Shown here: positions 37,841 to 46,835 of the stretch, one piece after another
How the letters are laid out: each line of letters starts with the position of its first letter
How positions within the stretch are numbered: the first letter of the stretch is position 1
Assembly (NCBI GenBank): GCA_045107045.1
Contig: JBGCFR010000007.1
Location: 1-64,000 of the forward strand
Length of the DNA stretch: 64,000 nt
Direction of reading: 5' to 3'
DNA from: Putridiphycobacter sp045107045
GTDB lineage: Bacteria; Bacteroidota; Bacteroidia; Flavobacteriales_D; Crocinitomicaceae
Notes under the pieces: generated by a model
What the model was told of the DNA's origin: nothing
Seen by the model: the letters and a program-made list of their open reading frames with translations, nothing else
Databases searched by the model: none
Position numbers and translations under genes: made by a program

Positions 37841-38279
37841 TCCTGTATTGTCGATTCATAACAATTACGGAATTGGTGTTAATGCCTTTAGCTAAGCTTT
37901 GAGCTAGAGGTGAAGCTAATGAGATGATCGTAAAATCAATTGAGTCAATTTTGGCCTTACCAGCGTTAATAGCAATAAAAAAAGAGCCTTTGTCAGTTTC
38001 TATAACTGAACCTAAACCTACTTTATCAATTGATTTTTCTATGTTGATTTGATTTAATACTTTTTTTAGTTTTAATAGCTCATTGAGTTGATGACTTTTT
38101 TTTTCAATTTCTAAATGCATCATTGCTCTACTTGTATCATGCTTGTCGCCAGCAGTACTTTGACTTTCAGAGTCTAGTGAGTTTTTTGAGTCTGAAATGG
38201 CATCCAACAAATTATTTTGCTTTTCTTGAAGGTAGTCAAAACAGTAATTTAGAAGTTTTTTTTTAATAGGTTTTGGCAT
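37824..38279 (-). CDS. GreA/GreB C-terminal-like small protein
   Basis: 151-residue protein with an N-terminal helical hairpin (about residues 1-80, containing SQSTAGDKHDTSRAMMHLE) and a small beta domain (about 95-151, GLGSVIETDKGSFFIAINAGK) like the C-terminal FKBP-like domain of Gre factors. Common in Bacteroidota, often mislabelled 3-oxoacyl-ACP synthase. A role at RNA polymerase is inferred from fold only. The 3' end overlaps lnt by 17 bases. Confidence 0.75.
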   Translation of the reverse strand: MPKPIKKKLLNYCFDYLQEKQNNLLDAISDSKNSLDSESQSTAGDKHDTSRAMMHLEIEKKSHQLNELLKLKKVLNQINIEKSIDKVGLGSVIETDKGSFFIAINAGKAKIDSIDFTIISLASPLAQSLAKGINTNSVIVMNRQYRIKSLY

Positions 38280-38349
38280 AGAATTGTTTCAAGGCATGAA
38301 TATAGGTTAACTAATTTTATTTAAATCAAATTTTATCAAACTTATGGTG

Positions 38350-38357
38350 TAAATTTG
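38350..38357 (+). promoter_or_regulatory. Predicted -7 box for folE
   Basis: TAAATTTG, exact TAnnTTTG match, 16 bases before the ATG at 38374. Confidence 0.5.
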
Positions 38358-38373
38358 TACCCAAATAAAAGAA

Positions 38374-39033
38374 ATGAAAGAAAACACTGAAATTGAAGAA
38401 ATGGACCACCATTTCGGAACAGCAGGTGACACGCCACTTCGCGAAGATGCATTTGAATTATCTGACGATAGAAAAATTGAAATAATTCAAGGGAAATTTG
38501 CAGAAATAATGGAAACTCTAGGTCTAGATTTAACTGATGATAGCTTAAAGTCTACACCAAATAGAGTTGCTAAAATGTATGTCAAAGAACTGTTTGGAGG
38601 ATTAAATCCTAATAGTGCGCCTAAGAATTCAACATTTGAAAATAAATATAAGTATAATCAAATGCTTGTTGAAAAGGACATCACAGTTTATTCTACATGT
38701 GAACATCACTTTTTACCAATTGTCGGTATTGCTCATATTGCCTATTTTTCAAAAGGAAAGGTGATTGGATTATCTAAAATGAATCGAATTGTAGATCATT
38801 ATGCCAAGCGCCCTTCAGTGCAAGAAAGACTAACTATGCAAGTTGTAAAACATTTGCAAGGATTCCTAGGAACTGAAGATGTAGCTTGTGTTATTGACGC
38901 GAAACATTTATGTGTAAATTCAAGAGGAATTAAAGATATACAAAGCAGTACAGTAACAGCAGAATTTGGTGGAAAGTTTGCGGACCCTGAAGTAAAAAAG
39001 GAATTCTTGAGTTATTTGCAAATGAAATTGTGA
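38374..39033 (+). CDS. folE: GTP cyclohydrolase I
   Basis: First step of tetrahydrofolate synthesis, GTP to dihydroneopterin triphosphate. Zinc ligands are in STCEHHFLPIVG (Cys and His, about residues 108-119) and AKHLCVNSRGI (Cys near 180). Also present: KMNRIVDHYAKRPSVQERLT. The first 40 residues, with MDHHFGTAGDTP, are an extension. 219 residues. Its stop abuts the convergent MFS gene stop at 39034. Confidence 0.97.
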   Translation: MKENTEIEEMDHHFGTAGDTPLREDAFELSDDRKIEIIQGKFAEIMETLGLDLTDDSLKSTPNRVAKMYVKELFGGLNPNSAPKNSTFENKYKYNQMLVEKDITVYSTCEHHFLPIVGIAHIAYFSKGKVIGLSKMNRIVDHYAKRPSVQERLTMQVVKHLQGFLGTEDVACVIDAKHLCVNSRGIKDIQSSTVTAEFGGKFADPEVKKEFLSYLQMKL

Positions 39034-40218
39034 TTAGTTTTTACTGACCTTTAAAAAATTTCTGAAGTATAAATAGAGTATTGCCAAAATGATTAGGAAT
39101 ATACCAAGTAAAAAAGCGTGGTTAAAAAGAAGGGGATTGTTTTGATATACTTTTTGGGCACTATATGTTCCAGCTAAAATACCTAATTCTAAGGCAATAA
39201 AAAGCGTACCCATGCCTCTCCCTTTAAACTCAGGGTTAGCCAAATCGGTAGTCCATGCAAAAAGTGATGGAGTTATAATTCCAGTAGCAATACCATAAAT
39301 AGCCCCGGAAAGCATGAATGTAGCTGGAGAAGTGGATATGAATGAAAGTGCTAAAGCAATCAGCATAAGTGATAGTCCAACGTATAAGTTTTTTACCCTT
39401 CCATACTTATCAGCTGCTCTCCCTGCAAAAAATCGAACAAAAATAGTTGTGCCAGTTGTAAAGCCATAAAACATTCCCTTATTTACTAAACCCAAATGTT
39501 TACTGAAATCTGGTACCAAAAGAAAATATATGCCACCTACCATTGCTGTCAAAAACATAATTACCATGGGATGAAAAACTTCGGGAGCAATAACTTCGTT
39601 TAATTTAGGAACAATATTTTTCCAGTTAATAATGGTTTGTGTTTTATTTGATTCTTCAATAAACGGCACAGTGATTAATGCCAATAACCCCATAATTGCT
39701 GATACATAAAAAAGGCCATTTATTCCAAATAAACTATGCGTAAAGGAGCTCATGTAGTTTCCTAATCCAAAGCCCACACTTATAGTTAAACTGAATATTC
39801 CCATAGCTTCCCCTCTTTTACCTATAGGTACCACATCAGCTACTAATGCAGTCGCTCCAGTTGGTTGAAAACCTGTACTAAAACCATGCATAAACCTTAA
39901 GAATAGAAAACCAGTTACCGTTGTAAATAAGGGATACAAAAATGAAACTACCACGGAAACAATAATGCCAATATATAGTGTGATTTTTCTACCGAAATTA
40001 TCTGCCAATTTTCCGCTAAAAGGCCTTGATATTCCAGCTGCAATTGTCCAGAGTCCAAGTATCATCCATTTTTGGTCTGGTCCTCCTAATTCAGTTAAAT
40101 AATCATTTAACTCAGGGATTAAAATATTAAAGCTTGTCATGAAAACAAGCATATTTAGACTTAATAGCCAAAAAGAAATAGGATATGTATTATTGTTTTT
40201 GATTTTGCAAAGAAACAC
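39034..40218 (-). CDS. MFS transporter
   Basis: 394-residue, 12-helix major-facilitator transporter. The loop 2-3 motif appears as GKLADNFGRKITL (about residues 67-79) and its second-half copy as GRAADKYGRVKNL. Looks like the drug/proton antiporter branch. The start is GTG at 40218, the only start that keeps helix 1; it lies in the centre of a perfect inverted repeat (see separate entry). Substrate unknown. Confidence 0.9.
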   Translation of the reverse strand: MFLCKIKNNNTYPISFWLLSLNMLVFMTSFNILIPELNDYLTELGGPDQKWMILGLWTIAAGISRPFSGKLADNFGRKITLYIGIIVSVVVSFLYPLFTTVTGFLFLRFMHGFSTGFQPTGATALVADVVPIGKRGEAMGIFSLTISVGFGLGNYMSSFTHSLFGINGLFYVSAIMGLLALITVPFIEESNKTQTIINWKNIVPKLNEVIAPEVFHPMVIMFLTAMVGGIYFLLVPDFSKHLGLVNKGMFYGFTTGTTIFVRFFAGRAADKYGRVKNLYVGLSLMLIALALSFISTSPATFMLSGAIYGIATGIITPSLFAWTTDLANPEFKGRGMGTLFIALELGILAGTYSAQKVYQNNPLLFNHAFLLGIFLIILAILYLYFRNFLKVSKN

Positions 40219-40234
40219 AAAGTATTCTTTGCAA
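40205..40234 (-). promoter_or_regulatory. Perfect 10-bp inverted repeat around the MFS start codon
   Basis: Arms TTGCAAAGAA (40205-40214) and TTCTTTGCAA (40225-40234) are exact inverted copies with a ten-base spacer holding the GTG start codon. A weak -7-like box (TAACCTTG, 40238-40231) overlaps the upstream arm. It may be a repressor operator or an mRNA hairpin exposing the start. Confidence 0.6.
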
Positions 40235-40250
40235 GGTTAGTATTCAAAAA

Positions 40251-40280
40251 AAAAACACTTTCTTTTTGGAAAGTGCTTTT
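40251..40280 (-). terminator. Terminator of the DUF4890-like gene
   Basis: Seven-bp stem (CACTTTC 40256-40262 with GAAAGTG 40269-40275), six-base loop, one mismatch, then A/T flanks giving a long T-run on the minus strand, five bases after the gene ends. Confidence 0.72.
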
Positions 40281-40284
40281 TTAG

Positions 40285-40701
40285 TTATTGGTCTATATTT
40301 GCTGGGATTGGCGGCTTCGGTGGTTTTGGTACTCTTTTTTCCTTCCGCTTAGCAATTATTTCTTCTAGTTTCGCATTTTGCTCCTCAGAAAGTACAGTTG
40401 ACACTTTAGCGTGATGCTTAGTTTTTTCAGTCACAGCCTTTTTCTTTAGTGCCAATTTCTCAGCTCTTAATGCATCTTGTTCTTTGGCATATTTTAAATT
40501 TAACTGGTAGATGGTTTCCGCTAGGTTTTTATCTAATGCCAATGACTTAGTCATTTGATCAGTCTTCTTTTTAGCTCTTTCAGCTGGGCTTAATTTCACA
40601 TGCTGTTTCTTTTTCATTACAACTTCTGATTGTTGTGCGAAACTTTTCGTTATGCCTGCCATTAATACCAGTAGACATAGTGTTAAAATAGTTTTTTTCA
40701 T
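40285..40701 (-). CDS. Periplasmic DUF4890/Spy-like protein
   Basis: 138-residue secreted protein: signal peptide of about 22 residues (LLVLMAGITKSFAQ), then a basic helical domain with two copies of an LSPAER/LSEEQ-type motif (about residues 37 and 105), as in CpxP/Spy-like and DUF4890 proteins. The C-terminus is proline and lysine rich (KPPKPPIP). Possibly a periplasmic chaperone or metal-stress protein; inferred from shape only. Confidence 0.75.
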   Translation of the reverse strand: MKKTILTLCLLVLMAGITKSFAQQSEVVMKKKQHVKLSPAERAKKKTDQMTKSLALDKNLAETIYQLNLKYAKEQDALRAEKLALKKKAVTEKTKHHAKVSTVLSEEQNAKLEEIIAKRKEKRVPKPPKPPIPANIDQ

Positions 40702-40782
40702 CTCTTTTTATATTGGTTTAATACTATGACCATAAAAAAGACAAAAGGTTTAATTAATATGAAAAAAGTGAATCAAAGTGTA

Positions 40783-41739
40783 CTAATAGTCAATTGAAAG
40801 ATTTTTTATATAGTTTGCTATACTAATTGACAGAGACTGACTACCTTTTTGGTTGAGATGTGTAGGATTATAAAAGAATTCTTTGTTTTTACTTATTAAT
40901 GAGTCTTTATAATCAATAAAGAAACAAGTTTCTGATAGCAAGCTAGCCTGGTAATATAAGTTTGCAATAGAGTCACGGTTTCTAATGAAATCATGAAATT
41001 CTATGTATTCAGGTGCGTAGACTATAAAATGATAAATTGAATCTATTTCTCTATTTTCTATTGATTCTTTGAAATTTTCGTAGACTATATTGTTAATTTG
41101 TATGGTTTTCCCATTAGGATTATTCGCTTTTTCAATATCGAAGTCTTTTTCCCACGCTGGATTTTTTTTCGGATAGTATCCCTTGTAGCCTTCACTTTTG
41201 AATTTTTTTAATCCTAGAATTTCGGCAGTTGCCGCCATAATACTATTTGATTGGCCATAGTACCTCCAAAAAGGTAAATTGTAATTACTCCATGAAAAAC
41301 CATCATACCGGCGCATCTGTTCAACTAATGCACTATCATCCATATAGGGTAAAAATTGTTCCGAATTGTACAGGTCATCTCTTTTTTGAAAAGAAAAATG
41401 ATCAACAATTTGTATTGTAATTTTTTCTTTTTTATTATTGCGAGCATAAATCGAGTATTTTACATCTTGAAAAGGGAGTTTGTAACCTTCCATTCCAAGA
41501 TTGTATGAATCTAAATTTAGAATTGTATCAATTATTAAGGGGTTAATCATCTTACGAGCACGTGAACTTCCTATAATTAAGAGGTCAGCATTAATGTTAG
41601 ATGAAAAAACTTCGTTCCACTCTTTGCAGTCTATGTACTCACTATTTTTTAATGCACTATCAATGGACTTAAAATAGACTAAATAGGCAGTAACAAGTAT
41701 GCTGCTAAATAGAATGATATTGATTAAGAATTTTTTCAT
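40783..41739 (-). CDS. SGNH-like partner of MBOAT acyltransferase
   Basis: 318-residue type II membrane protein: membrane segment at residues 5-22, then a periplasmic domain with a GSSRARKMINP motif (near residue 52) where SGNH/DltD/AlgJ-like hydrolases have their nucleophile block. The C-terminal FYNPTHLNQKGSQSLS (about 294-309) fits the second block with its Asp/His pair replaced by Asn/His-type residues. The ATG at 41739 shares one base with the MBOAT stop (TAATG); an upstream in-frame ATG at 41820 would lie inside the MBOAT gene. Likely helps move acyl groups onto an exported glycan. Confidence 0.8.
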   Translation of the reverse strand: MKKFLINIILFSSILVTAYLVYFKSIDSALKNSEYIDCKEWNEVFSSNINADLLIIGSSRARKMINPLIIDTILNLDSYNLGMEGYKLPFQDVKYSIYARNNKKEKITIQIVDHFSFQKRDDLYNSEQFLPYMDDSALVEQMRRYDGFSWSNYNLPFWRYYGQSNSIMAATAEILGLKKFKSEGYKGYYPKKNPAWEKDFDIEKANNPNGKTIQINNIVYENFKESIENREIDSIYHFIVYAPEYIEFHDFIRNRDSIANLYYQASLLSETCFFIDYKDSLISKNKEFFYNPTHLNQKGSQSLSISIANYIKNLSIDY

Positions 41740-43181
41740 TAAAACTGAAAATAAATAAAATCTTGTTGGTTTCCTCCAAAAGTAAAAATTATGAAGATTA
41801 TAATAAGATAAATTGACCAATTGACCAATCTTGAAAACTTAAGGTTTAATCGTTCTAAAACATGTAACTTATCTTTATTAATCCATTCAATTATAATAAA
41901 TGCTAAAACCAGTAAAATGATTTTAGCATTATCAAAGCTCAAATTAAAGGCGGTATAATTTGTTAAATCAAAAATATTTAAGATGTAACGTGATGCAATT
42001 GCAACAGAATCAGCTCTGAAGAAAATCCAAGCAAAACAGGTTATAATGAATGTGAGGCTGATATTTAAAAAGTCTCTAAATGATGGGAAGAATAAATTTG
42101 TTTTTATGGTATCAATATTTCTTCTGTTTCTATTTGTCAGCAATAATGGGATAAAAAATAGTGCATTTAGGCCTCCCCAAACAATGAATGTCCAATTAGC
42201 ACCATGCCAAAAACCGCTAACAACAAAAATAATAAATGTGTTTCTGACTTTACTTAGCGTTCCTCCTCGACTTCCACCAAGTGGTATATATAAATAGTCT
42301 CTAAACCATGTTGATAGAGATATATGCCATCTTCGCCAAAATTCTCCAATATCTCTCGAAAAATATGGAAAAGCGAAATTCGCCATTAGTCTAAAGCCAA
42401 ATAGTTTAGAGAGTCCAATCGCAATGTCGGAATAGCCAGAAAAGTCTCCATAGATTTGAAAAGCAAATGCAATTGCTCCAATTATGAGCATTCCTGAAGG
42501 TTCTGTTTCATAGTTTAGAAACACGGCGTTTGCAATGGTAGCACAATTATCGGCTATTACTACTTTTTTTAATAAGCCCCACAAAATTTGCCTAAGTCCA
42601 TCAACCGCTAATGCATAGTCGAAATGTCTTTTTTTCTGAAATTGAGGTAATAGATTGGTTGCCCTTTCAATTGGCCCTGCAACTAACTGTGGGAAGAAGC
42701 TGACAAAAGCAAAAAACGAGTCTAATTGTTTAGTCGCTTTAATATTACCTCTGTAAACGTCAATAGTGTAACTTAAGGTTTGAAAAGTATAAAAACTTAT
42801 ACCTACAGGCAGTATTATCTCTAATGTTATTCCACTAAATTGATATCCTAGCAGTGAAAAAGCCTTGTTAAAATTATCTATAAAAAAGTTAAAATATTTG
42901 AAAACACCTAACATTCCCAAATTAACAAATAGGCTAAGATATAATAAGTACTTTTTTTTCTTAACGGATTGATTTTCTGTAATTCTATTCGCAATAAAAT
43001 AATCAATAAACGAACTTAATATAATGAGTGCTAAAAATCGATAATCCCACCAACCATAAAATACATAAGAGGCCAAGATTAATAAAATATTTTGCAATCT
43101 GAAATTTTTCAGAAATACAAACCAGTACAATAGAAAAACTATTGGAATAAATACTGCAAAATCAAGTGAGTTGAATAACAT
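41739..43181 (-). CDS. MBOAT-family O-acyltransferase (AlgI-like)
   Basis: 480-residue polytopic membrane protein. It begins LDFAVFIPIVFLLYW and contains FFPQLVAGPIERATNLLPQ (about residues 150-168), GDFSGYSDIAIGLSKLFGF, FWRRWHISLSTWFRDYLYIPLGG and the catalytic-histidine segment GFWHGANWTFIVWG, all typical of AlgI/DltB. Translationally coupled to the SGNH-like gene. Together they resemble the AlgI-AlgJ pair that acetylates alginate, so O-acetylation of a surface polysaccharide is the likely role. Confidence 0.94.
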   Translation of the reverse strand: MLFNSLDFAVFIPIVFLLYWFVFLKNFRLQNILLILASYVFYGWWDYRFLALIILSSFIDYFIANRITENQSVKKKKYLLYLSLFVNLGMLGVFKYFNFFIDNFNKAFSLLGYQFSGITLEIILPVGISFYTFQTLSYTIDVYRGNIKATKQLDSFFAFVSFFPQLVAGPIERATNLLPQFQKKRHFDYALAVDGLRQILWGLLKKVVIADNCATIANAVFLNYETEPSGMLIIGAIAFAFQIYGDFSGYSDIAIGLSKLFGFRLMANFAFPYFSRDIGEFWRRWHISLSTWFRDYLYIPLGGSRGGTLSKVRNTFIIFVVSGFWHGANWTFIVWGGLNALFFIPLLLTNRNRRNIDTIKTNLFFPSFRDFLNISLTFIITCFAWIFFRADSVAIASRYILNIFDLTNYTAFNLSFDNAKIILLVLAFIIIEWINKDKLHVLERLNLKFSRLVNWSIYLIIIFIIFTFGGNQQDFIYFQF

Positions 43182-43184
43182 ACT

Positions 43185-43201
43185 TTAGTTTGTAAAACTA
43201 A
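43185..43201 (-). repeat. 7-bp hairpin just upstream of the MBOAT start
   Basis: TTAGTTT (43185-43191) and AAACTAA (43195-43201), three-base loop, ending four bases before the minus-strand ATG. It would sit in the mRNA leader. AT-rich, so weak. Confidence 0.35.
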
Positions 43202-43261
43202 TATAATAAATGATTTTTTTGATTCACCGACTTAAATTATATGGTTGATCAAAACAATAAA

Positions 43262-44521
43262 CTACCCAAAAGAAACTTCTGAAAAATCACTTTTATCAAA
43301 ATATTTTATCGCTATTTCACGAAGCCTGTCAGGAGTAATATCATTAATTGTGCTGATATAATGATTATAATATGATTTGCTTAGGTTTTGAAAATAGAGG
43401 TTTTTATTTTTTTCCATCATTGCAATAGCACCATCTGAATTGCGTAAAAATGAACCAAGCATATAATTTTTTACAATCAGCAATTCGCTTTGAGGAATTA
43501 ATTCAGTTCGTAACTTTTCTAATTCAAAATAGATTTCTTTTAAAGTATCCTCACGCTTGTTTATGCCTACTTCTGTAGAGATGAAGAAATAAGATAGGTC
43601 CTGCTGGACAGATATTCCGGAACCAATGCCATATGTATAGCCTTTATCCTCTCTAATATTTGTCATTAGTCTGCTACCAAAATATCCGCCTAAAACAACG
43701 TTTAGAATTTGAAAAGGAATAAAGTCAGAATCTTTTTTGTTCATGCATAGTCTACCAACTCGAATTGCCGTTTGAACAGCATCAGCTTTAGTTTTGTATA
43801 CACTTCCTTTACTTTGTATAGTGGGGGATACGTTTAGTGGGGTATGTGTTTCCGAAAAAAAACTAGCGAAAGTTTTTAGTTCTCCAATAAAGCTTTTAGA
43901 TACGTTACCAACTAAAAAAATGGCTGGTTTTTTTTGCACATAATGTACTTTGAAAAATGATTTTAAATCCTTCCTATTCACCAGATCAAAGTCATTTTTT
44001 GTTGCAAACTTACCATATGGATGCTCCTTACCAACAAGGCTTTTAATGAAAAGTCTTCGAGCCTTAATATTTACTTTTTCTTCATTCAAGTCAAACTCTT
44101 TTTTCTTAATATCTCTCCATTTATTGACCTCTGATTCTACAAAGTCATTATTCATGAAGGCAGATTGTATAATATCAAAAATTGAACTTATTTCTTTTGT
44201 AAGACCAAAAACTGTGAAGCCAGCATGGTCTCTATCAATTTGATGAGAGAGATAACCTCCAAACTCATCAATTTTTGTTGCAATTTCTTTAGCAGATAAA
44301 TTGTCATTTCCACTAAAAAGAAGGTGGTTGCAAAATTGACTAATCAATGGTTTATTTTGATATTTGGAACCTGCATCCCATATTAAATCAAGTTTTACTG
44401 TATCATCTGGTATATCATTTATCCAAAATAAATCGATATCATTTCCTAAATCAATTTTTTTAGGATTTAATAAGTCAACTTGCTTAATTTTTGAAAGTTC
44501 AGGAGCTATTTTGCGGTTCAT
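43262..44521 (-). CDS. M16-family peptidase subunit, degenerate active site
   Basis: 419-residue M16 (insulinase/processing-protease) fold. Where the zinc motif HxxEH belongs the sequence reads QFCNH (residues 62-66), so two ligands or catalytic residues are lost. The C-terminal substrate motif survives (GYTYGIGS). This matches the non-catalytic partner of two-subunit M16 proteases. It overlaps the active subunit gene by four bases, so the two are made together. Confidence 0.92.
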   Translation of the reverse strand: MNRKIAPELSKIKQVDLLNPKKIDLGNDIDLFWINDIPDDTVKLDLIWDAGSKYQNKPLISQFCNHLLFSGNDNLSAKEIATKIDEFGGYLSHQIDRDHAGFTVFGLTKEISSIFDIIQSAFMNNDFVESEVNKWRDIKKKEFDLNEEKVNIKARRLFIKSLVGKEHPYGKFATKNDFDLVNRKDLKSFFKVHYVQKKPAIFLVGNVSKSFIGELKTFASFFSETHTPLNVSPTIQSKGSVYKTKADAVQTAIRVGRLCMNKKDSDFIPFQILNVVLGGYFGSRLMTNIREDKGYTYGIGSGISVQQDLSYFFISTEVGINKREDTLKEIYFELEKLRTELIPQSELLIVKNYMLGSFLRNSDGAIAMMEKNKNLYFQNLSKSYYNHYISTINDITPDRLREIAIKYFDKSDFSEVSFG

Positions 44522-45756
44522 TGTTCTGCGTTTATAGATAATATACTCACGTTTTCTGGCTTAAATTTGCTTTTCGAAAAGTCTCTAATTTGATTTAGGG
44601 AGATTTCTTCATATTTTTCTATTTCGTTATTTAACTCATCCAAATTATCTAGAATGGCTAATTGACTTATATTCATAACTCTATTTTGTATACTTTGATT
44701 CTGAAAGGCTTTCGCAGTTTTAAATTTATTTTTCACTTTGATGAGTTCATTTTCAGAAATGTCATTTGTAGATAAGACGTTTAGCTCTTTCCAAACAGAC
44801 TGTTCAGCAGTTTCAAAATCAACACCGTCGCTCAGGAATCCGCTCACAATAAACAATCCATGTTCAAATCCGCTTGAAATATAGGCGCTAATTTGTGTGA
44901 ATAATTTTTGATTTTTCACTAATCTTTCATACAAACGAGCAGATTTACTCCCACTCAAAATATCGGATATTAAGTCTCCTAAAAAGTGATCTTCAGAAGT
45001 TCTATTTCCTATTCTAAATGCCATGTAAATTCCATTTGATGGCACTTTCCTATTAATACTGAGCTCTCTCTTATTATTTTGTTTAGGTTCTGGCTCAATT
45101 GATCTATTATATTTATTACCAGATGGAATGTCACCATACCATTTTTCTATTTGATTTTTAATTTCTTTTCGATCGAAATTTCCTCCAATTACAAGAATTG
45201 CATTTTGTGGGCTATAATGCTTTTTGAAAAATGCTTTGACGTCATCCAAACTAGCGTTTTCGATATGACTCGTTTCAATACCAATTGTTGGCCATTTATA
45301 CGGATGCTGTTTGTATATCAAAGGTCTAAACTCATGCCAAACGTCACCATAAGGCTGATTTAAATACCTTTGTTTAAACTCTTCAATTACAACACTCTTT
45401 TGTACATCAAGACTTTTTTGAGTGAATGCTAGTGATAGCAGGCGATCACTCTCGAGCCACAATGCGGTTTCAATATTAGCAGCAGGAATAGTGGAGTAGT
45501 AATTCGTAATATCATTATTAGTAAAAGCATTACATTCTCCTCCAGCTAATTGTAAGGGAGTATCAAAACTTTCTATATTTATAGATCCTCCAAACATTAA
45601 GTGTTCAAATAAGTGTGCAAAGCCAGTTTGTCTTTCATTCTCGTCTCGCGCACCTACATCAAAAATTGTATTCACAACAACCAATGGAGTTGTATTATCA
45701 AAGTGAAGAATAATTTTAAGGCCATTATTCAGTTCATACTGATCAATTTCAATCAT
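44518..45756 (-). CDS. M16-family zinc peptidase, active subunit
   Basis: 412-residue M16 peptidase with intact HxxEH in AHLFEHLMFGG (His48, Glu51, His52) and the downstream glutamate region. No signal peptide is visible, so it is probably cytoplasmic. Co-translated with the degenerate subunit; its own start overlaps the end of the dioxygenase gene by eight bases. The pair probably degrades peptides. Confidence 0.94.
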   Translation of the reverse strand: MIEIDQYELNNGLKIILHFDNTTPLVVVNTIFDVGARDENERQTGFAHLFEHLMFGGSINIESFDTPLQLAGGECNAFTNNDITNYYSTIPAANIETALWLESDRLLSLAFTQKSLDVQKSVVIEEFKQRYLNQPYGDVWHEFRPLIYKQHPYKWPTIGIETSHIENASLDDVKAFFKKHYSPQNAILVIGGNFDRKEIKNQIEKWYGDIPSGNKYNRSIEPEPKQNNKRELSINRKVPSNGIYMAFRIGNRTSEDHFLGDLISDILSGSKSARLYERLVKNQKLFTQISAYISSGFEHGLFIVSGFLSDGVDFETAEQSVWKELNVLSTNDISENELIKVKNKFKTAKAFQNQSIQNRVMNISQLAILDNLDELNNEIEKYEEISLNQIRDFSKSKFKPENVSILSINAEQ

Positions 45757-46708
45757 TAATTTTATATTTTTCTGTTTGAAAATTAATTAATTCTTGTTGA
45801 TATTCTGAAATTATCTCTCTCAGAATTTCTGCTGCAGGTTTTATTTCAGATATTGACCCAGCAATTTGACCAATTTCAAGTTCCCCTTCATTTAAATCCC
45901 CTTCAAACATTCCCTTTTTTGCGCGTCCTCTGCCTAATAATAACTTTAATTCTTCAGCGGTTGCATTATTCGAATAGGCTTGTTCAATTTTTTTATAGAA
46001 ATTGTTTTTTATAAGGCGTACAGGTGTCAGTTCTTTTAAAGTGAGTTGTGTTCCGCCCTCTTGAGTATTGATAACCGCATTTTTAAAATTCTCATGGGCA
46101 GATGACTCAAAAGAGGCTACAAATCTGCTGCCAATTTGCACGGCTTCAGCACCAAGAACAATAGCTGCTAACATGGTTTTGCCACTTCCAATTCCGCCAG
46201 CAGCTATGATCGGAATTTTTAACTTTTCAGCAACAATCGGTAATAGTGTAAAAGTTGTCATTTCATCTCTTCCATTATGACCACCAGCTTCGAATCCTTC
46301 AACAACAACAGCATCAACGCCAGCATTTTCAGCTTTCAAGGCAAACTTCAAACTCGATACTACATGGACTACAATAATACCTTTCGATTTTAAATATGAG
46401 GTGTAGGTTTTTGGATTACCAGCAGATGTGAAAACAATTTTGACATTATGTTTAATTATCGTCTCTATATGTTTATCAATATCAGGATATAGCATAGGTA
46501 AATTGACCGCAAAGGGTTTGTTTGTTGCATTCTTGCATTTGATAATTTGTGAATCTAAAACTTCAGGGTACATTGACCCTGATCCAATTATACCTAAGCC
46601 TCCTGCATTTGATATTGTACTGGCTAATTCCCAACCGGAGCACCAAATCATTCCTGCCTGTATTACAGGGAATTTTATTCCAAAAAGTGAAGTTATTTTA
46701 TTTTTCAT
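45749..46708 (-). CDS. Nitronate monooxygenase-like FMN enzyme
   Basis: 319-residue TIM barrel of the nitronate monooxygenase/FabK-like group. Begins IKFPVIQAGMIWCSGWELASTISNAGGLG, then VVVEGFEAGGHNG (about residues 135-147) and AGGIGSGKTMLAAIVLGAEAVQIGSRF with the FMN phosphate site. It leads the unit into the M16 pair. Substrate uncertain. Confidence 0.88.
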   Translation of the reverse strand: MKNKITSLFGIKFPVIQAGMIWCSGWELASTISNAGGLGIIGSGSMYPEVLDSQIIKCKNATNKPFAVNLPMLYPDIDKHIETIIKHNVKIVFTSAGNPKTYTSYLKSKGIIVVHVVSSLKFALKAENAGVDAVVVEGFEAGGHNGRDEMTTFTLLPIVAEKLKIPIIAAGGIGSGKTMLAAIVLGAEAVQIGSRFVASFESSAHENFKNAVINTQEGGTQLTLKELTPVRLIKNNFYKKIEQAYSNNATAEELKLLLGRGRAKKGMFEGDLNEGELEIGQIAGSISEIKPAAEILREIISEYQQELINFQTEKYKIND

Positions 46709-46807
46709 TTGCTAAAATATGGTTTGCCGAAATTAGTTAATACATACTATTTTCAACAATTTTTAATAAAAAAAGAGATTTATTGCTCATTATTTGGTGT
46801 AAAAATT

Positions 46808-46815
46808 TATTTTTG
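46808..46815 (+). promoter_or_regulatory. Predicted -7 box for the PorG-like gene
   Basis: TATTTTTG, exact TAnnTTTG match, 20 bases before the ATG at 46836. Confidence 0.5.
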
Positions 46816-46835
46816 TAGTTAAATACATTACGAGT

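Noticed and set aside
41740..41820. Longer N-terminus for the SGNH-like protein
   Set aside because: It would overlap the MBOAT gene by 82 bases; the TAATG junction start gives a clean membrane anchor.
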